NCBI GenBank assembly: GCA_900543615.1
Contig: UQSC01000050.1
Location: forward strand, 1-12,355
Reading direction: 5' to 3'
Length of the DNA stretch: 12,355 bases
Source: an uncultured Collinsella sp.
GTDB taxonomy: Bacteria > Actinomycetota > Coriobacteriia > Coriobacteriales > Coriobacteriaceae
The translations under genes and the position numbers were made by a program. Positions 6,975-12,355 of this stretch are shown here, piece after piece (the stretch's first letter is position 1; the number at the start of each line of letters is the position of its first letter). The notes under the pieces were generated by a model, which saw only the letters and a program-made list of their open reading frames with translations, did no database searches and was not told where the DNA came from.

Positions 6975-7111
6975 GGCTGCCCCGTAGCGAGGCCCCGGAC
7001 CTTTACTCGCTATTTCGGACAGTCCTGGCTCACGACGGAGGCGCCACTGGCGCCTCCTGTTCGTGCGGAACTCATATCGAGCAAAGGTCCGGGGCCTCGC
7101 TACGGGCAGCC
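6975..7111. repeat. 137-nt nested inverted-repeat element (E2)
   Basis: The outer arms 6981-7004 and 7083-7106 are perfectly complementary over 24 bp. After a one-base bulge (C6980) five more pairs form, GGCTG (6975-6979) with CAGCC (7107-7111). Inside, CTCG (7006-7009) can pair with CGAG (7078-7081), CACGA (7031-7035) with TCGTG (7061-7065), and GGAGGCGCC (7037-7045) with GGCGCCTCC (7049-7057) around ACT. It begins 11 bases after the nrdD stop codon. With no T-run on either side it is not a standard terminator, but it would give nrdD mRNA a very stable 3' structure. Confidence 0.8.
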
Positions 7112-7176
7112 AAGTTGATGTAGCTGAGATGCGGCATGCGGTCTGCTCACTCCTCGAAGTTCTTAGCGGAAATAAT

Positions 7177-7224
7177 TTGAGCTGCAGCTGCGATTTACTT
7201 GCGATGGCGGTTGAGCTGCAGCTG
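7177..7224. repeat. Pair of TTGAGCTGCAGCTG direct repeats (operator-like)
   Basis: TTGAGCTGCAGCTG occurs at 7177-7190 and, 34 bp later, at 7211-7224. Each copy contains the perfect palindrome AGCTGCAGCT. Duplicate palindromes about three helical turns apart in front of a gene (nrdG) look like binding sites for a dimeric regulator, but no cognate regulator or adjoining promoter can be identified. Confidence 0.5.
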
Positions 7225-7289
7225 AGTATTTATTGGACCTCGAACCCTATGCTCGATGTTCGCTTCGTTCATTGAGTTACCCTTTGCAT

Positions 7290-7373
7290 GAGGCCGGGAC
7301 ATATCGTCCCGCCCGCAGTTTCGCAGGCCGAAGGCCGAGAATGTTTGAGGACGGGAAGATATGTCCCGGCCTC
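7290..7373. repeat. 84-nt nested inverted-repeat element (E3)
   Basis: GAGGCCGGGACATATC (7290-7305) pairs perfectly with GATATGTCCCGGCCTC (7358-7373). After a one-base mismatch, TCCCG (7307-7311) pairs with CGGGA (7352-7356). Inside are CGCAGTTTCGCAGG (7314-7327) and ATGTTTGAGGACG (7341-7353), close relatives of the two boxes in E1 (268-392), with a short GGCC-GAA-GGCC hairpin (7326-7329/7333-7336) between them. Its right arm ends two bases before the nrdG ribosome-binding site. Confidence 0.8.
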
Positions 7374-7388
7374 CCGGGAGAGTTACTT

Positions 7389-7970
7389 ATGAACTACGCG
7401 AACATTAAGTATTTCGATATTGCTGATGGTGAAGGCGTTCGTACTTCTCTGTTTGTGAGCGGGTGCCGTCGTGGGTGCAAGAATTGCTTTAACTCTGTCG
7501 CGTGGGACTTTGCTGCGGGCGAGCCGTTCGATCGCGCCGTCGAGGATAAGATTATCGAGAGTCTCGATCATCCCTTTATCGATGGCCTGACGATTCTGGG
7601 TGGCGAGCCTATGGAGCCCGAGAATCAGGCGGGACTCGTTGATTTTGTCGAGCGTGTTCGCGCGACCTATCCTGCGGGGTCGGGCAAGACCATTTGGTGC
7701 TTTACTGGCGACGTACTCGAGGAGCTTATGCCGGGCGGTCGTCATCATACCGAGGTGACGGACCGTATCCTGGCCTGCCTCGACATGTTGGTGGACGGTC
7801 CGTTCGTTCAGGATCTGTACGATATCTCGTTGCGCTTTCGGGGCTCGAGCAATCAGCGCGTGATCGATATGAACGCCACGCGTGCCCGTGCCGAGCGTGA
7901 GAACGTTGCGCTTTGCGACGCCGTGGAGCTTTGGCGGGACGATCCGGTCTATTCGACCCATACTATGTAG
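7389..7970 (+). CDS. nrdG: Anaerobic ribonucleotide reductase activating protein (radical SAM)
   Basis: NrdG uses a [4Fe-4S] cluster and S-adenosylmethionine to place the glycyl radical on NrdD. The 193-residue product has the radical-SAM cluster motif at Cys26, Cys30 and Cys33 (CRRGCKNC), preceded by DGEGVRTSLFVSG (13-25), the SAM-contacting GGEP motif at 71-74, and RGSSNQRVID (151-160), typical of the family end. ATG at 7389 is chosen because GGGAGAG (7376-7382) lies six bases upstream and homologous NrdG proteins start at this point; a longer frame upstream runs through the E3 hairpin and looks non-coding. The distance from nrdD is unusual, since the two genes are commonly adjacent. Co-transcription is plausible but not shown. 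Confidence 0.97.
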   Translation: MNYANIKYFDIADGEGVRTSLFVSGCRRGCKNCFNSVAWDFAAGEPFDRAVEDKIIESLDHPFIDGLTILGGEPMEPENQAGLVDFVERVRATYPAGSGKTIWCFTGDVLEELMPGGRHHTEVTDRILACLDMLVDGPFVQDLYDISLRFRGSSNQRVIDMNATRARAERENVALCDAVELWRDDPVYSTHTM

Positions 7971-7971
7971 C

Positions 7972-8002
7972 TTGTGGCCGATGCCGGAGGGCGTGGTACC
8001 AT
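7972..8002 (+). promoter_or_regulatory. Possible folE promoter
   Basis: TTGTGG (7972-7977) and TACCAT (7997-8002, within TGGTACCATAG) could be -35 and -10 boxes, but the 19-bp spacing is long. It lies right after the nrdG stop and 35 bases before the folE ATG. This is a weak call; folE could instead be read through from nrdG. Confidence 0.35.
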
Positions 8003-8036
8003 AGCGCGAACGCAAAATCGGAAAAGTGAGGCCCAG

Positions 8037-8594
8037 ATGGTCGATCAGGAAAAAGTCGAGGCCGCCATTAAGCTGTTGCTTGAGGGCATAGGCGAGGACC
8101 CAACTCGTGAGGGCCTGCTGGAGACCCCGGCGCGCGTTGCCCGTATGTATGGCGAAATCGCCGGCGGTATGGACCAGAGTGCCGAGGAGCACCTGTCCAA
8201 AACCTTTGCCGTCGCTTCGAACGATTTGGTTATCGAGCGCGACATCACGTTTTACTCGCTGTGCGAGCATCATCTGCTGCCGTTTTACGGCAAGGCTGCC
8301 ATTGGCTATATCCCCAACGGCCGTGTCGCAGGGCTTTCTAAGCTTGCCCGCACGGTTGAGGTCTATGCCCGTCGTCTGCAGCTGCAGGAGCAGCTGTGTG
8401 CACAGGTTGCCGATGCCCTCATGGAGTATCTCGCTCCCCAGGGAGCGATTGTGCTCATGGAAGCTGAGCATATGTGCATGACTATGCGCGGCGTGCAAAA
8501 GCCCGGCACCAAGACCGTGACGCTCGCTCGCCGCGGCGTCTTTGAGACCGACCCCGCGCTCGAGGAGCGGTTCTTTAGGATGCTGGGCCGTTAG
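8037..8594 (+). CDS. folE: GTP cyclohydrolase I
   Basis: FolE (185 residues) opens the GTP ring and rearranges it to 7,8-dihydroneopterin triphosphate, the first step of folate synthesis. The family signatures are present: GEDPTREGLLETPARVARMY (19-38) and SLCEHHLLPF (74-83), with zinc ligands Cys76 and His79. IPNGRVAGLSKLARTVEVYA (92-111) carries substrate-binding residues, and EHMCMTMRG (144-152) holds the third zinc ligand Cys147 and catalytic His145. ATG at 8037 is chosen from the ribosome site GTGAGG (8026-8031); the frame is open further upstream, but that stretch is not FolE-like. The HD-domain gene begins one base after its stop, and folB lies further down, forming a folate block. Confidence 0.98.
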   Translation: MVDQEKVEAAIKLLLEGIGEDPTREGLLETPARVARMYGEIAGGMDQSAEEHLSKTFAVASNDLVIERDITFYSLCEHHLLPFYGKAAIGYIPNGRVAGLSKLARTVEVYARRLQLQEQLCAQVADALMEYLAPQGAIVLMEAEHMCMTMRGVQKPGTKTVTLARRGVFETDPALEERFFRMLGR

Positions 8595-8595
8595 C

Positions 8596-9177
8596 ATGAG
8601 GGTCGTCAACGACTTTACATCGAAGACCGATGAGGGGACGTCGCGTCGCGGCTTTATGGCTTCGGGCCTGACTCCCTTTGGTGCCATGCCTCGCATTGAT
8701 TACATTTGTGCCAACGGGCTGTTCCGTCGGCACCTGGGCAACATTGCACAGTTGGAATCGGGGCGCATCTTCTGCCGCCACGGCATTAACCATCTTCTCG
8801 ATGTCGCTCGCATTATGTGGATCAAGAATCTCGAGGAACAGCTCGAATTTGACCGCGAGGTCATCTACGCCACGGCACTTCTTCACGATATCGGCAAAGA
8901 TGAACAGTATGAATCGGGTATATCCCATGATGTTGCAAGCGAACGCGTCGCTGATGCGATTCTCGGCGGCATGCCCGATGACGTGGCGTTTGAGCCGGCC
9001 GATGCCGCAGCCATTAAGACGGCCATTCTGGGCCATCGAAAGCTGCGCGTGAACAGCCAACCGCTTGAGCGTCTGCTCTATGCAGCCGACAAAGCGTCGC
9101 GCGCCTGTTTTGCATGCCCCGCGCGCAATGCTTGCAACTGGAGTGACGATAAAAAGAACCTGTCGATTCGCGCGTAG
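8596..9177 (+). CDS. HD-domain metal-dependent phosphohydrolase in the folate block
   Basis: This 193-residue soluble protein belongs to the HD superfamily of metal-dependent phosphohydrolases. Metal ligands are visible as His62 or His66 in RHGINHLLD (61-69), His97-Asp98 in LLHDIGKD (95-102), and Asp165 in YAADKASR (162-169). The C-terminus has a Cys cluster, CFACPARNAC (171-180, C-X2-C-X5-C), which could bind a metal. The start at 8596 is one base after the folE stop; no strong ribosome site is present, which suggests translational coupling. In-frame ATGs at 8656 and 8686 are alternatives. HD genes next to folE are, to my recollection, seen in other anaerobes, and a role in removing phosphate from dihydroneopterin triphosphate is possible but only inferred. 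The substrate is unknown. Confidence 0.85.
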   Translation: MRVVNDFTSKTDEGTSRRGFMASGLTPFGAMPRIDYICANGLFRRHLGNIAQLESGRIFCRHGINHLLDVARIMWIKNLEEQLEFDREVIYATALLHDIGKDEQYESGISHDVASERVADAILGGMPDDVAFEPADAAAIKTAILGHRKLRVNSQPLERLLYAADKASRACFACPARNACNWSDDKKNLSIRA

Positions 9178-9220
9178 TTAGTTTGCGCGGTCGGGGTTCT
9201 AAACGAAGGAGACGATCGCG

Positions 9221-9706
9221 ATGAGTAACAAAAAACTGCCCGAGAATGCAACCAAGACTGAAGGCGCCGAGCTCGTCCGCCGTGGAAGGGGCGAAATATC
9301 CACCGCAACGGCGGTGCCCCACGTGAGCTATGACGACCTGCGCCATGCCGACCGCATTACTATCGACGGTCTCGAGGTCTTTGCCAACCACGGCGTGTAT
9401 CCCGAAGAGAACGCGCTGGGCCAGAAGTTCATCGTGTCCTTGGTGCTCTATGCCGACCTGCGTGCAGCGGGGGAGCACGATAACCTGGACGCCTCGATTG
9501 ACTACGGCTCGGTGTGCCACGATGTCGATGGCTATCTGCGCGAGCATACGTTTAAACTCATCGAGGCGGCAGCCGAGGGTGTGGCCCAGATGCTGCTGCG
9601 TCGTTACCCCTTGCTGCTTGGCGTGCGTGTTAAGCTCGATAAGCCTTGGGCTCCCGTCGGTCTTCCCCTGGCAAGCTGCGGCGTCGAGATCGAGCGCGTG
9701 CGCTAA
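9221..9706 (+). CDS. folB: Dihydroneopterin aldolase with N-terminal extension
   Basis: FolB cleaves 7,8-dihydroneopterin to 6-hydroxymethyl-dihydropterin and glycolaldehyde in folate synthesis. The FolB fold spans about residues 44-161. It starts DRITIDGLEVFANHGVYPEE (44-63), with the substrate-binding Glu near 62/63, continues with IDYGSVCHDV (93-102) and IEAAAEGVA (114-122), and ends with the catalytic lysine motif KPWAP (Lys141). The first ~43 residues are an extra, charged, probably disordered segment not expected in the roughly 120-residue family. The start is nevertheless well supported: AAGGAG (9206-9211) lies nine bases before the ATG. It lies 43 nt after the HD gene. Its stop is six bases from that of the convergent metallopeptidase gene. 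Confidence 0.94.
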   Translation: MSNKKLPENATKTEGAELVRRGRGEISTATAVPHVSYDDLRHADRITIDGLEVFANHGVYPEENALGQKFIVSLVLYADLRAAGEHDNLDASIDYGSVCHDVDGYLREHTFKLIEAAAEGVAQMLLRRYPLLLGVRVKLDKPWAPVGLPLASCGVEIERVR

Positions 9707-9712
9707 TCGGTT

Positions 9713-10489
9713 CTAATACGTCTCTATGGGTGGCTGTTTGAGCCGCTGTGATAGCGCTCTATTGTTGGGGCAGTACATGTCGAGCAGGGCGTGAAACCGA
9801 TGATTGTGGCTTGGCTCGAGCAGGTGGACGAGCTCGTGGGCGACAACCATGTCGAGGCATTCGACGGGGTAGGCGGCAAGTTCTCGTGCGATGCGAACGG
9901 CTCCGGTCTTGGGCGTGCATGATCCCCAACGCGTTTTCATGCTGCGTACGGAAACGCGGGAAACGGCGACACCCATTGCGATTTCGTATGTGCGCACCAT
10001 ATCGCGCAGTGCCGTGGTGACCTCGGATGCATAGAGCTGGTCGATGCGGGTCTGGAGCTCGTCGGACGTTAGGCCGTTGAGGATTGCGCGCCGCTTGGCC
10101 TGTGGGCCTTCGTCCGATTCGTCGGTACCCATAAAGCTTGCGAAGGTGGCCTGCTTGGGCCGCGGTGCGGGCGATGCAAAGTTGTGATCGAGCGCATCTT
10201 GTACCGTGATGGGCTTGCCCCAAAGCGCAATGATGGACGAGGGACTGAGCGGCTCTCGCGCCGTCGCCTGATGTTGCTCACGCTGGTCAAGTCGGCTGAT
10301 AATCCAGGCGCTGTTGCGCTTCACAAACGCTTCGATACGCTCGCGGCTGGCGCCGAGCGGTGCGCTGGCGTGGGCCTCACCGCTCGATGTGACGCGTAGG
10401 TTGAAGTTCTTGACGCGCTTTTTGGTAACGACGACGGGGATGGATGTGCCATCCGGTCGGGATACGGTAATCGTAAATTGCTGCGTCAA
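9713..10489 (-). CDS. YgjP/WLM-type (DUF45) zinc metallopeptidase
   Basis: This 258-residue soluble protein belongs to the YgjP/SprT-like family of M48-related zinc metallopeptidases. The N-terminal half (about 5-75) has the VKNFNLRVTSSGEAHASAP strand region typical of YgjP proteins. RWGSC (187-191) precedes the active site HELVH (218-222), with His228 in EPSHNHRF as the likely third zinc ligand. The physiological substrate of the family is not settled. I place the start at a TTG (10487-10489) because GAAGGA (plus-strand 10496-10501) is six bases upstream and the family-like sequence begins there. In-frame starts at 10522 (ATG) and 10552 (TTG) would add 11 or 21 residues; they lack ribosome sites and fall in or beside the hairpin at 10512-10547. 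It lies 74 nt downstream of the dipeptidase gene, so the two may be co-transcribed. Confidence 0.88.
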   Translation of the reverse strand: MTQQFTITVSRPDGTSIPVVVTKKRVKNFNLRVTSSGEAHASAPLGASRERIEAFVKRNSAWIISRLDQREQHQATAREPLSPSSIIALWGKPITVQDALDHNFASPAPRPKQATFASFMGTDESDEGPQAKRRAILNGLTSDELQTRIDQLYASEVTTALRDMVRTYEIAMGVAVSRVSVRSMKTRWGSCTPKTGAVRIARELAAYPVECLDMVVAHELVHLLEPSHNHRFHALLDMYCPNNRALSQRLKQPPIETY

Positions 10490-10511
10490 AAGCGGTCCTT
10501 CAGATTGGGGA

Positions 10512-10547
10512 CGGGCCGGCATGTCGACCGTTCGGCATACCGGCCCG
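10512..10547. repeat. Hairpin between dipeptidase and metallopeptidase genes
   Basis: GGGCCGG (10513-10519) pairs with CCGGCCC (10540-10546), extended by C10512-G10547 outside and by ATG-T-CG against CGG-CAT inside, giving a stem of up to 15 positions with one mismatch. No T-run follows in either direction. It could act as a weak terminator, attenuator or mRNA-stability element for the minus-strand pair. Confidence 0.55.
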
Positions 10548-10563
10548 CTCAAGGGATGTGAAA

Positions 10564-11577
10564 TTAATAGCGCTCAAAGAAGGCAAGCGCGTTGTCGCTG
10601 CAGAGCTTTTGCATCACGGTCTTGCCAAAATGCTTGGAGAGCATGTTCTGGAACTCGGGCATCTTGCTGGCATCGGAGAGGAAAGCGGGCACCGTGGCAC
10701 CGTCCCAGTCGCCGCCGAGCGCGATGGCGTCCTCGCCGCCCAGGTCGAGCCAGTGCTCGATATGTGCCGCCAGCTGGTCGAAGGTGACGTCTGCAGCGGT
10801 CTCGTCGGTTGCGTCGTTGGAAAGGAACTCGCTGCAGTAGTTGAGGCCGACGATACCGCCCATGTCGCGAATGGTGCGGAACTGGTCGTCGGTGAGATTG
10901 CGCTTGACGCCGCAGACGGTGCGGGAGTTGGAGTGGCTGGCGACGAAGGGGCGCGTGGCGTGGGCGACAACCTCGTCAAAGCACTCATCGTTGAGGTGGG
11001 AGACGTCGAGTACCATACCGGCGTGCTCCATCTGCGTAAGTGCCTCGATGCCGGCGGCGGTGAGGCCGGCGTGGGTATCGTGCCCGCTCGCGAGCGGTCC
11101 CTGCGCGTTCCAGCTGAGTGACGACATAAGCACGCCCAAGCTCTTGAGCACCTCGATCAGCGCGGGGTCCTCGGCAAAGAACGTGGCGTTTTCGATGGTG
11201 TGGATGCAAGCGACCTTGCCGTCCTTGAGCGCGGGGCGAATGTCTGCGGCGCTGCGTACGTTGACCATGCGGTCGTGGTTGAGCATTGCCTGGCCGCTCA
11301 TATGCGCCATGATCTGCGCCTGGAAGCGCGCGGCGTGGGCGGTGGGAATCTCATCGGGGACAAACGTGGCGAAGCACTGTGCCCACGGCGTGTTGCCGAT
11401 CTTTGCGAGCGAGATGGCGCAGGCGTTGCCCTCGATGAGGTCGAAATCTTGCGGATGCGTTTCGTCGCCGGGGAAATAACCGTCGGTGCCGGCGGTAAAG
11501 CGCAGGTCGAGATCGAGCGTGGCCCAGCCGATGCGGTCGGCGGTGTCGCAGTGTAGGTCAAATACGGGATATGCCAT
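10564..11577 (-). CDS. Membrane dipeptidase family (peptidase M19) hydrolase
   Basis: The 337-residue product is an amidohydrolase-fold, di-zinc dipeptidase of family M19 (renal dipeptidase type), which cleaves dipeptides, often including D-residues. Expected zinc ligands are in place: His9 and Asp11 in FDLHCDT (6-12), bridging Glu129 in TIENATF (127-133), His194 in LDVSHLND (190-197) and His215 in ASHSNSR (213-219). Asp290 lies in GGDWDG (288-293). The end SDNALAFFERY matches the family's usual DNxLRVxE-type ending. There is no signal peptide, so a cytosolic role is expected despite the family name. ATG at 11577 is chosen because GGAGGA (plus-strand 11581-11586) is just upstream; the frame continues ten codons further without a better start. 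It is divergent from the FKBP gene, with 120 bp between them. Confidence 0.95.
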   Translation of the reverse strand: MAYPVFDLHCDTADRIGWATLDLDLRFTAGTDGYFPGDETHPQDFDLIEGNACAISLAKIGNTPWAQCFATFVPDEIPTAHAARFQAQIMAHMSGQAMLNHDRMVNVRSAADIRPALKDGKVACIHTIENATFFAEDPALIEVLKSLGVLMSSLSWNAQGPLASGHDTHAGLTAAGIEALTQMEHAGMVLDVSHLNDECFDEVVAHATRPFVASHSNSRTVCGVKRNLTDDQFRTIRDMGGIVGLNYCSEFLSNDATDETAADVTFDQLAAHIEHWLDLGGEDAIALGGDWDGATVPAFLSDASKMPEFQNMLSKHFGKTVMQKLCSDNALAFFERY

Positions 11578-11610
11578 GGTTCCTCCGGTTGCAGCGTTTC
11601 TTTGCAAACT

Positions 11611-11639
11611 GTCATTGAATTGTATGACTAGGGTATAGT
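11611..11639 (+). promoter_or_regulatory. Possible FKBP gene promoter (-10 TATAGT)
   Basis: TATAGT (11634-11639) is a good -10 hexamer about 58 bases before the ATG. No good -35 box lies 17 bp upstream (GTCATT at 11611-11616), so this is moderate to weak. The spacer shared with the divergent dipeptidase gene shows no clear minus-strand promoter. Confidence 0.4.
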
Positions 11640-11697
11640 TAGCGCCATATGTTCATGGCGGCCCGCGTTGTGCGCCGCCCTTATCACGGAGGTTACC

Positions 11698-12126
11698 ATG
11701 TCCAACCAGGGCAAGAAGGTCAAGACCCATTATCGCGGCACGCTCGATGACGGCACGCAGTTCGATAGCTCCTACGATCGCGGCGAGCCGCTGGAGTTCA
11801 CCTGCGGCGCCGGTCAGATGATCAAGGGCTTCGACGCCGCTGTTGTCGACATGCAGGTGGGCGAGAAGAAGACCGTGCACATCCCGGCTGCCGATGCCTA
11901 CGGCGAGCACAATCCCGAGATGGTCCTGACCTTCCCGGCCGAGCAGGTTCCCAATATCGAGCAGATCGAGAAGGGCATGAAGCTCTTCCTGTCCACGCCG
12001 AGCGGCATGCCCGTCCCCGCCGTGGTCATCGACGTGACGCCCGAGGCCGTGACGCTCGACGCCAACCACGAGCTTGCCGGCAAGGACCTCAACTTTGACA
12101 TCGAGCTCGTCGAGGTCGAGGGCTAG
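11698..12126 (+). CDS. FKBP-type peptidyl-prolyl isomerase, SlyD-like
   Basis: This 142-residue cytosolic protein is an FKBP-type prolyl isomerase of the SlyD-like class, a folding helper with an insert-in-flap domain. The split FKBP fold is visible: KVKTHYRGTLDDGTQFDSS (7-25), then GQMIKGFDAAVVDMQVGEKK (39-58). The inserted domain covers about 66-122 (AYGEHNPEMV ... PEAVTL), and the fold returns with DANHELAGKDLNFDIELVEV (121-140). Unlike E. coli SlyD it has no His/Cys-rich metal-binding tail. GGAGGT (11688-11693) fixes the ATG at 11698; an upstream in-frame ATG at 11668 would add ten residues without a ribosome site. The next gene starts four bases after the stop, so they probably form an operon. 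Confidence 0.94.
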   Translation: MSNQGKKVKTHYRGTLDDGTQFDSSYDRGEPLEFTCGAGQMIKGFDAAVVDMQVGEKKTVHIPAADAYGEHNPEMVLTFPAEQVPNIEQIEKGMKLFLSTPSGMPVPAVVIDVTPEAVTLDANHELAGKDLNFDIELVEVEG

Positions 12127-12129
12127 AGC

Positions 12130-12355
12130 ATGCCTGAACGCTTGGTTTCGACGACATGCTTGGGAAATCTCAACGATCCGTCCTATGAACTCCTGCTTCG
12201 CCGGAAGCTGGGCGGCGTCTTTGAAGTTGACGAGCTGCTGCTCGATTGGGACCAGGCTGATGTATGCGCGTTTGTGGGCGTGACGGAGCTGGGGCGCACG
12301 ATCGATGTTCGGCTGGATGCTACCGACGGTGGTCGTCTTGCCGACGGCGACGTGC
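12130..12355 (+). CDS. UreE-like protein, 5' part (runs off the window)
   Basis: The frame opens with ATG at 12130, preceded by GAGGG (12118-12122) seven bases upstream, and stays open to the window edge (75 codons). Residues about 33-75 (VDELLLDWDQADVCAFVGVT, then ELGRTIDVRL and GRLADGDV) follow the pattern of the UreE N-terminal domain, a hydrophobic strand pair, T-x-x-GR, then an L-x-x-GDV ending. UreE delivers nickel to urease. The metal-binding C-terminal domain is outside the window, so neither the family nor the metal can be confirmed. The short distance from the FKBP gene suggests co-transcription. It could be an unrelated small beta-domain protein. Confidence 0.5.
   Translation, partial: MPERLVSTTCLGNLNDPSYELLLRRKLGGVFEVDELLLDWDQADVCAFVGVTELGRTIDVRLDATDGGRLADGDV

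Larger units (their letters stand above)
6964..7388. other. Long nrdD-nrdG spacer with two large hairpins
   Basis: This 425-nt spacer has no gene that I can support. It contains the inverted repeats E2 (6975-7111) and E3 (7290-7373) and two copies of TTGAGCTGCAGCTG (7177-7190 and 7211-7224). A 48-codon frame ending at 7275 (first ATG near 7129) lacks a clear ribosome site and resembles nothing I know. No convincing promoter for nrdG is visible. Confidence 0.6.

Noticed and set aside
7129..7275. 48-codon frame in the nrdD-nrdG spacer
   Set aside because: No ribosome site and no recognisable sequence; it overlaps the duplicated palindromes.
8378..8396. CTGCAGCTGCAG run in folE as a further copy of the 7177/7211 palindrome
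   Set aside because: It lies inside coding sequence and is explained by the Leu-Gln-Leu-Gln codons.

Overview
The window reads as a chromosomal segment of a moderately GC-rich, anaerobic actinobacterium, most likely of the Coriobacteriia and possibly Collinsella. This is inferred from gene content and style (class III ribonucleotide reductase, actinobacterial codon use, Leu/Gly/Val tRNAs with encoded CCA); no database was searched. Gene density is normal, there is no transposase, integrase or CRISPR array, and almost all genes are recognisable housekeeping or regulatory genes. The unusual material lies mostly in the intergenic regions.

Layout. Positions 1-536 carry no gene I can support. They hold a run of hairpins, including a 125-nt nested inverted repeat (268-392), then a strong promoter for tRNA-Leu(GAG) (537-626) and its terminator. 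Next comes a PAS-GAF-SpoIIE/RsbU-type PP2C phosphatase (686-3031), followed by a protein that joins a STAS anti-anti-sigma domain to an RsbW/SpoIIAB-like kinase domain (3113-3859). Together these look like a compact partner-switching module without a sigma factor beside it. tRNA-Gly(GCC) and tRNA-Val(GAC) follow, driven by a promoter that shares a 24-nt module with the tRNA-Leu promoter, and end at a clear intrinsic terminator.

Positions 4164-4740 are a long regulatory region. It contains a pair of NrdR-box-like sites around a promoter and a leader RNA with long-range complementarity. It precedes nrdD (4741-6963), the oxygen-sensitive class III ribonucleotide reductase. The activase gene nrdG (7389-7970) is separated from nrdD by 425 nt holding two more large inverted repeats and a pair of short palindromes. 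One of these repeats (7290-7373) shares two internal sequence boxes with the 268-392 element although their arms differ, so they appear to be a family of intergenic hairpin elements.

A folate block follows: folE (8037-8594), an HD-domain phosphohydrolase (8596-9177) and folB (9221-9706). folP and folK are not in the window. On the minus strand are a YgjP/WLM-type zinc metallopeptidase (9713-10489) and an M19 dipeptidase (10564-11577). Divergent from these are an FKBP/SlyD-like prolyl isomerase (11698-12126) and the 5' part of a gene whose product resembles the UreE N-terminal domain (12130 to the window edge). The FKBP plus UreE-like pair suggests metal (nickel) handling, but this is tentative.
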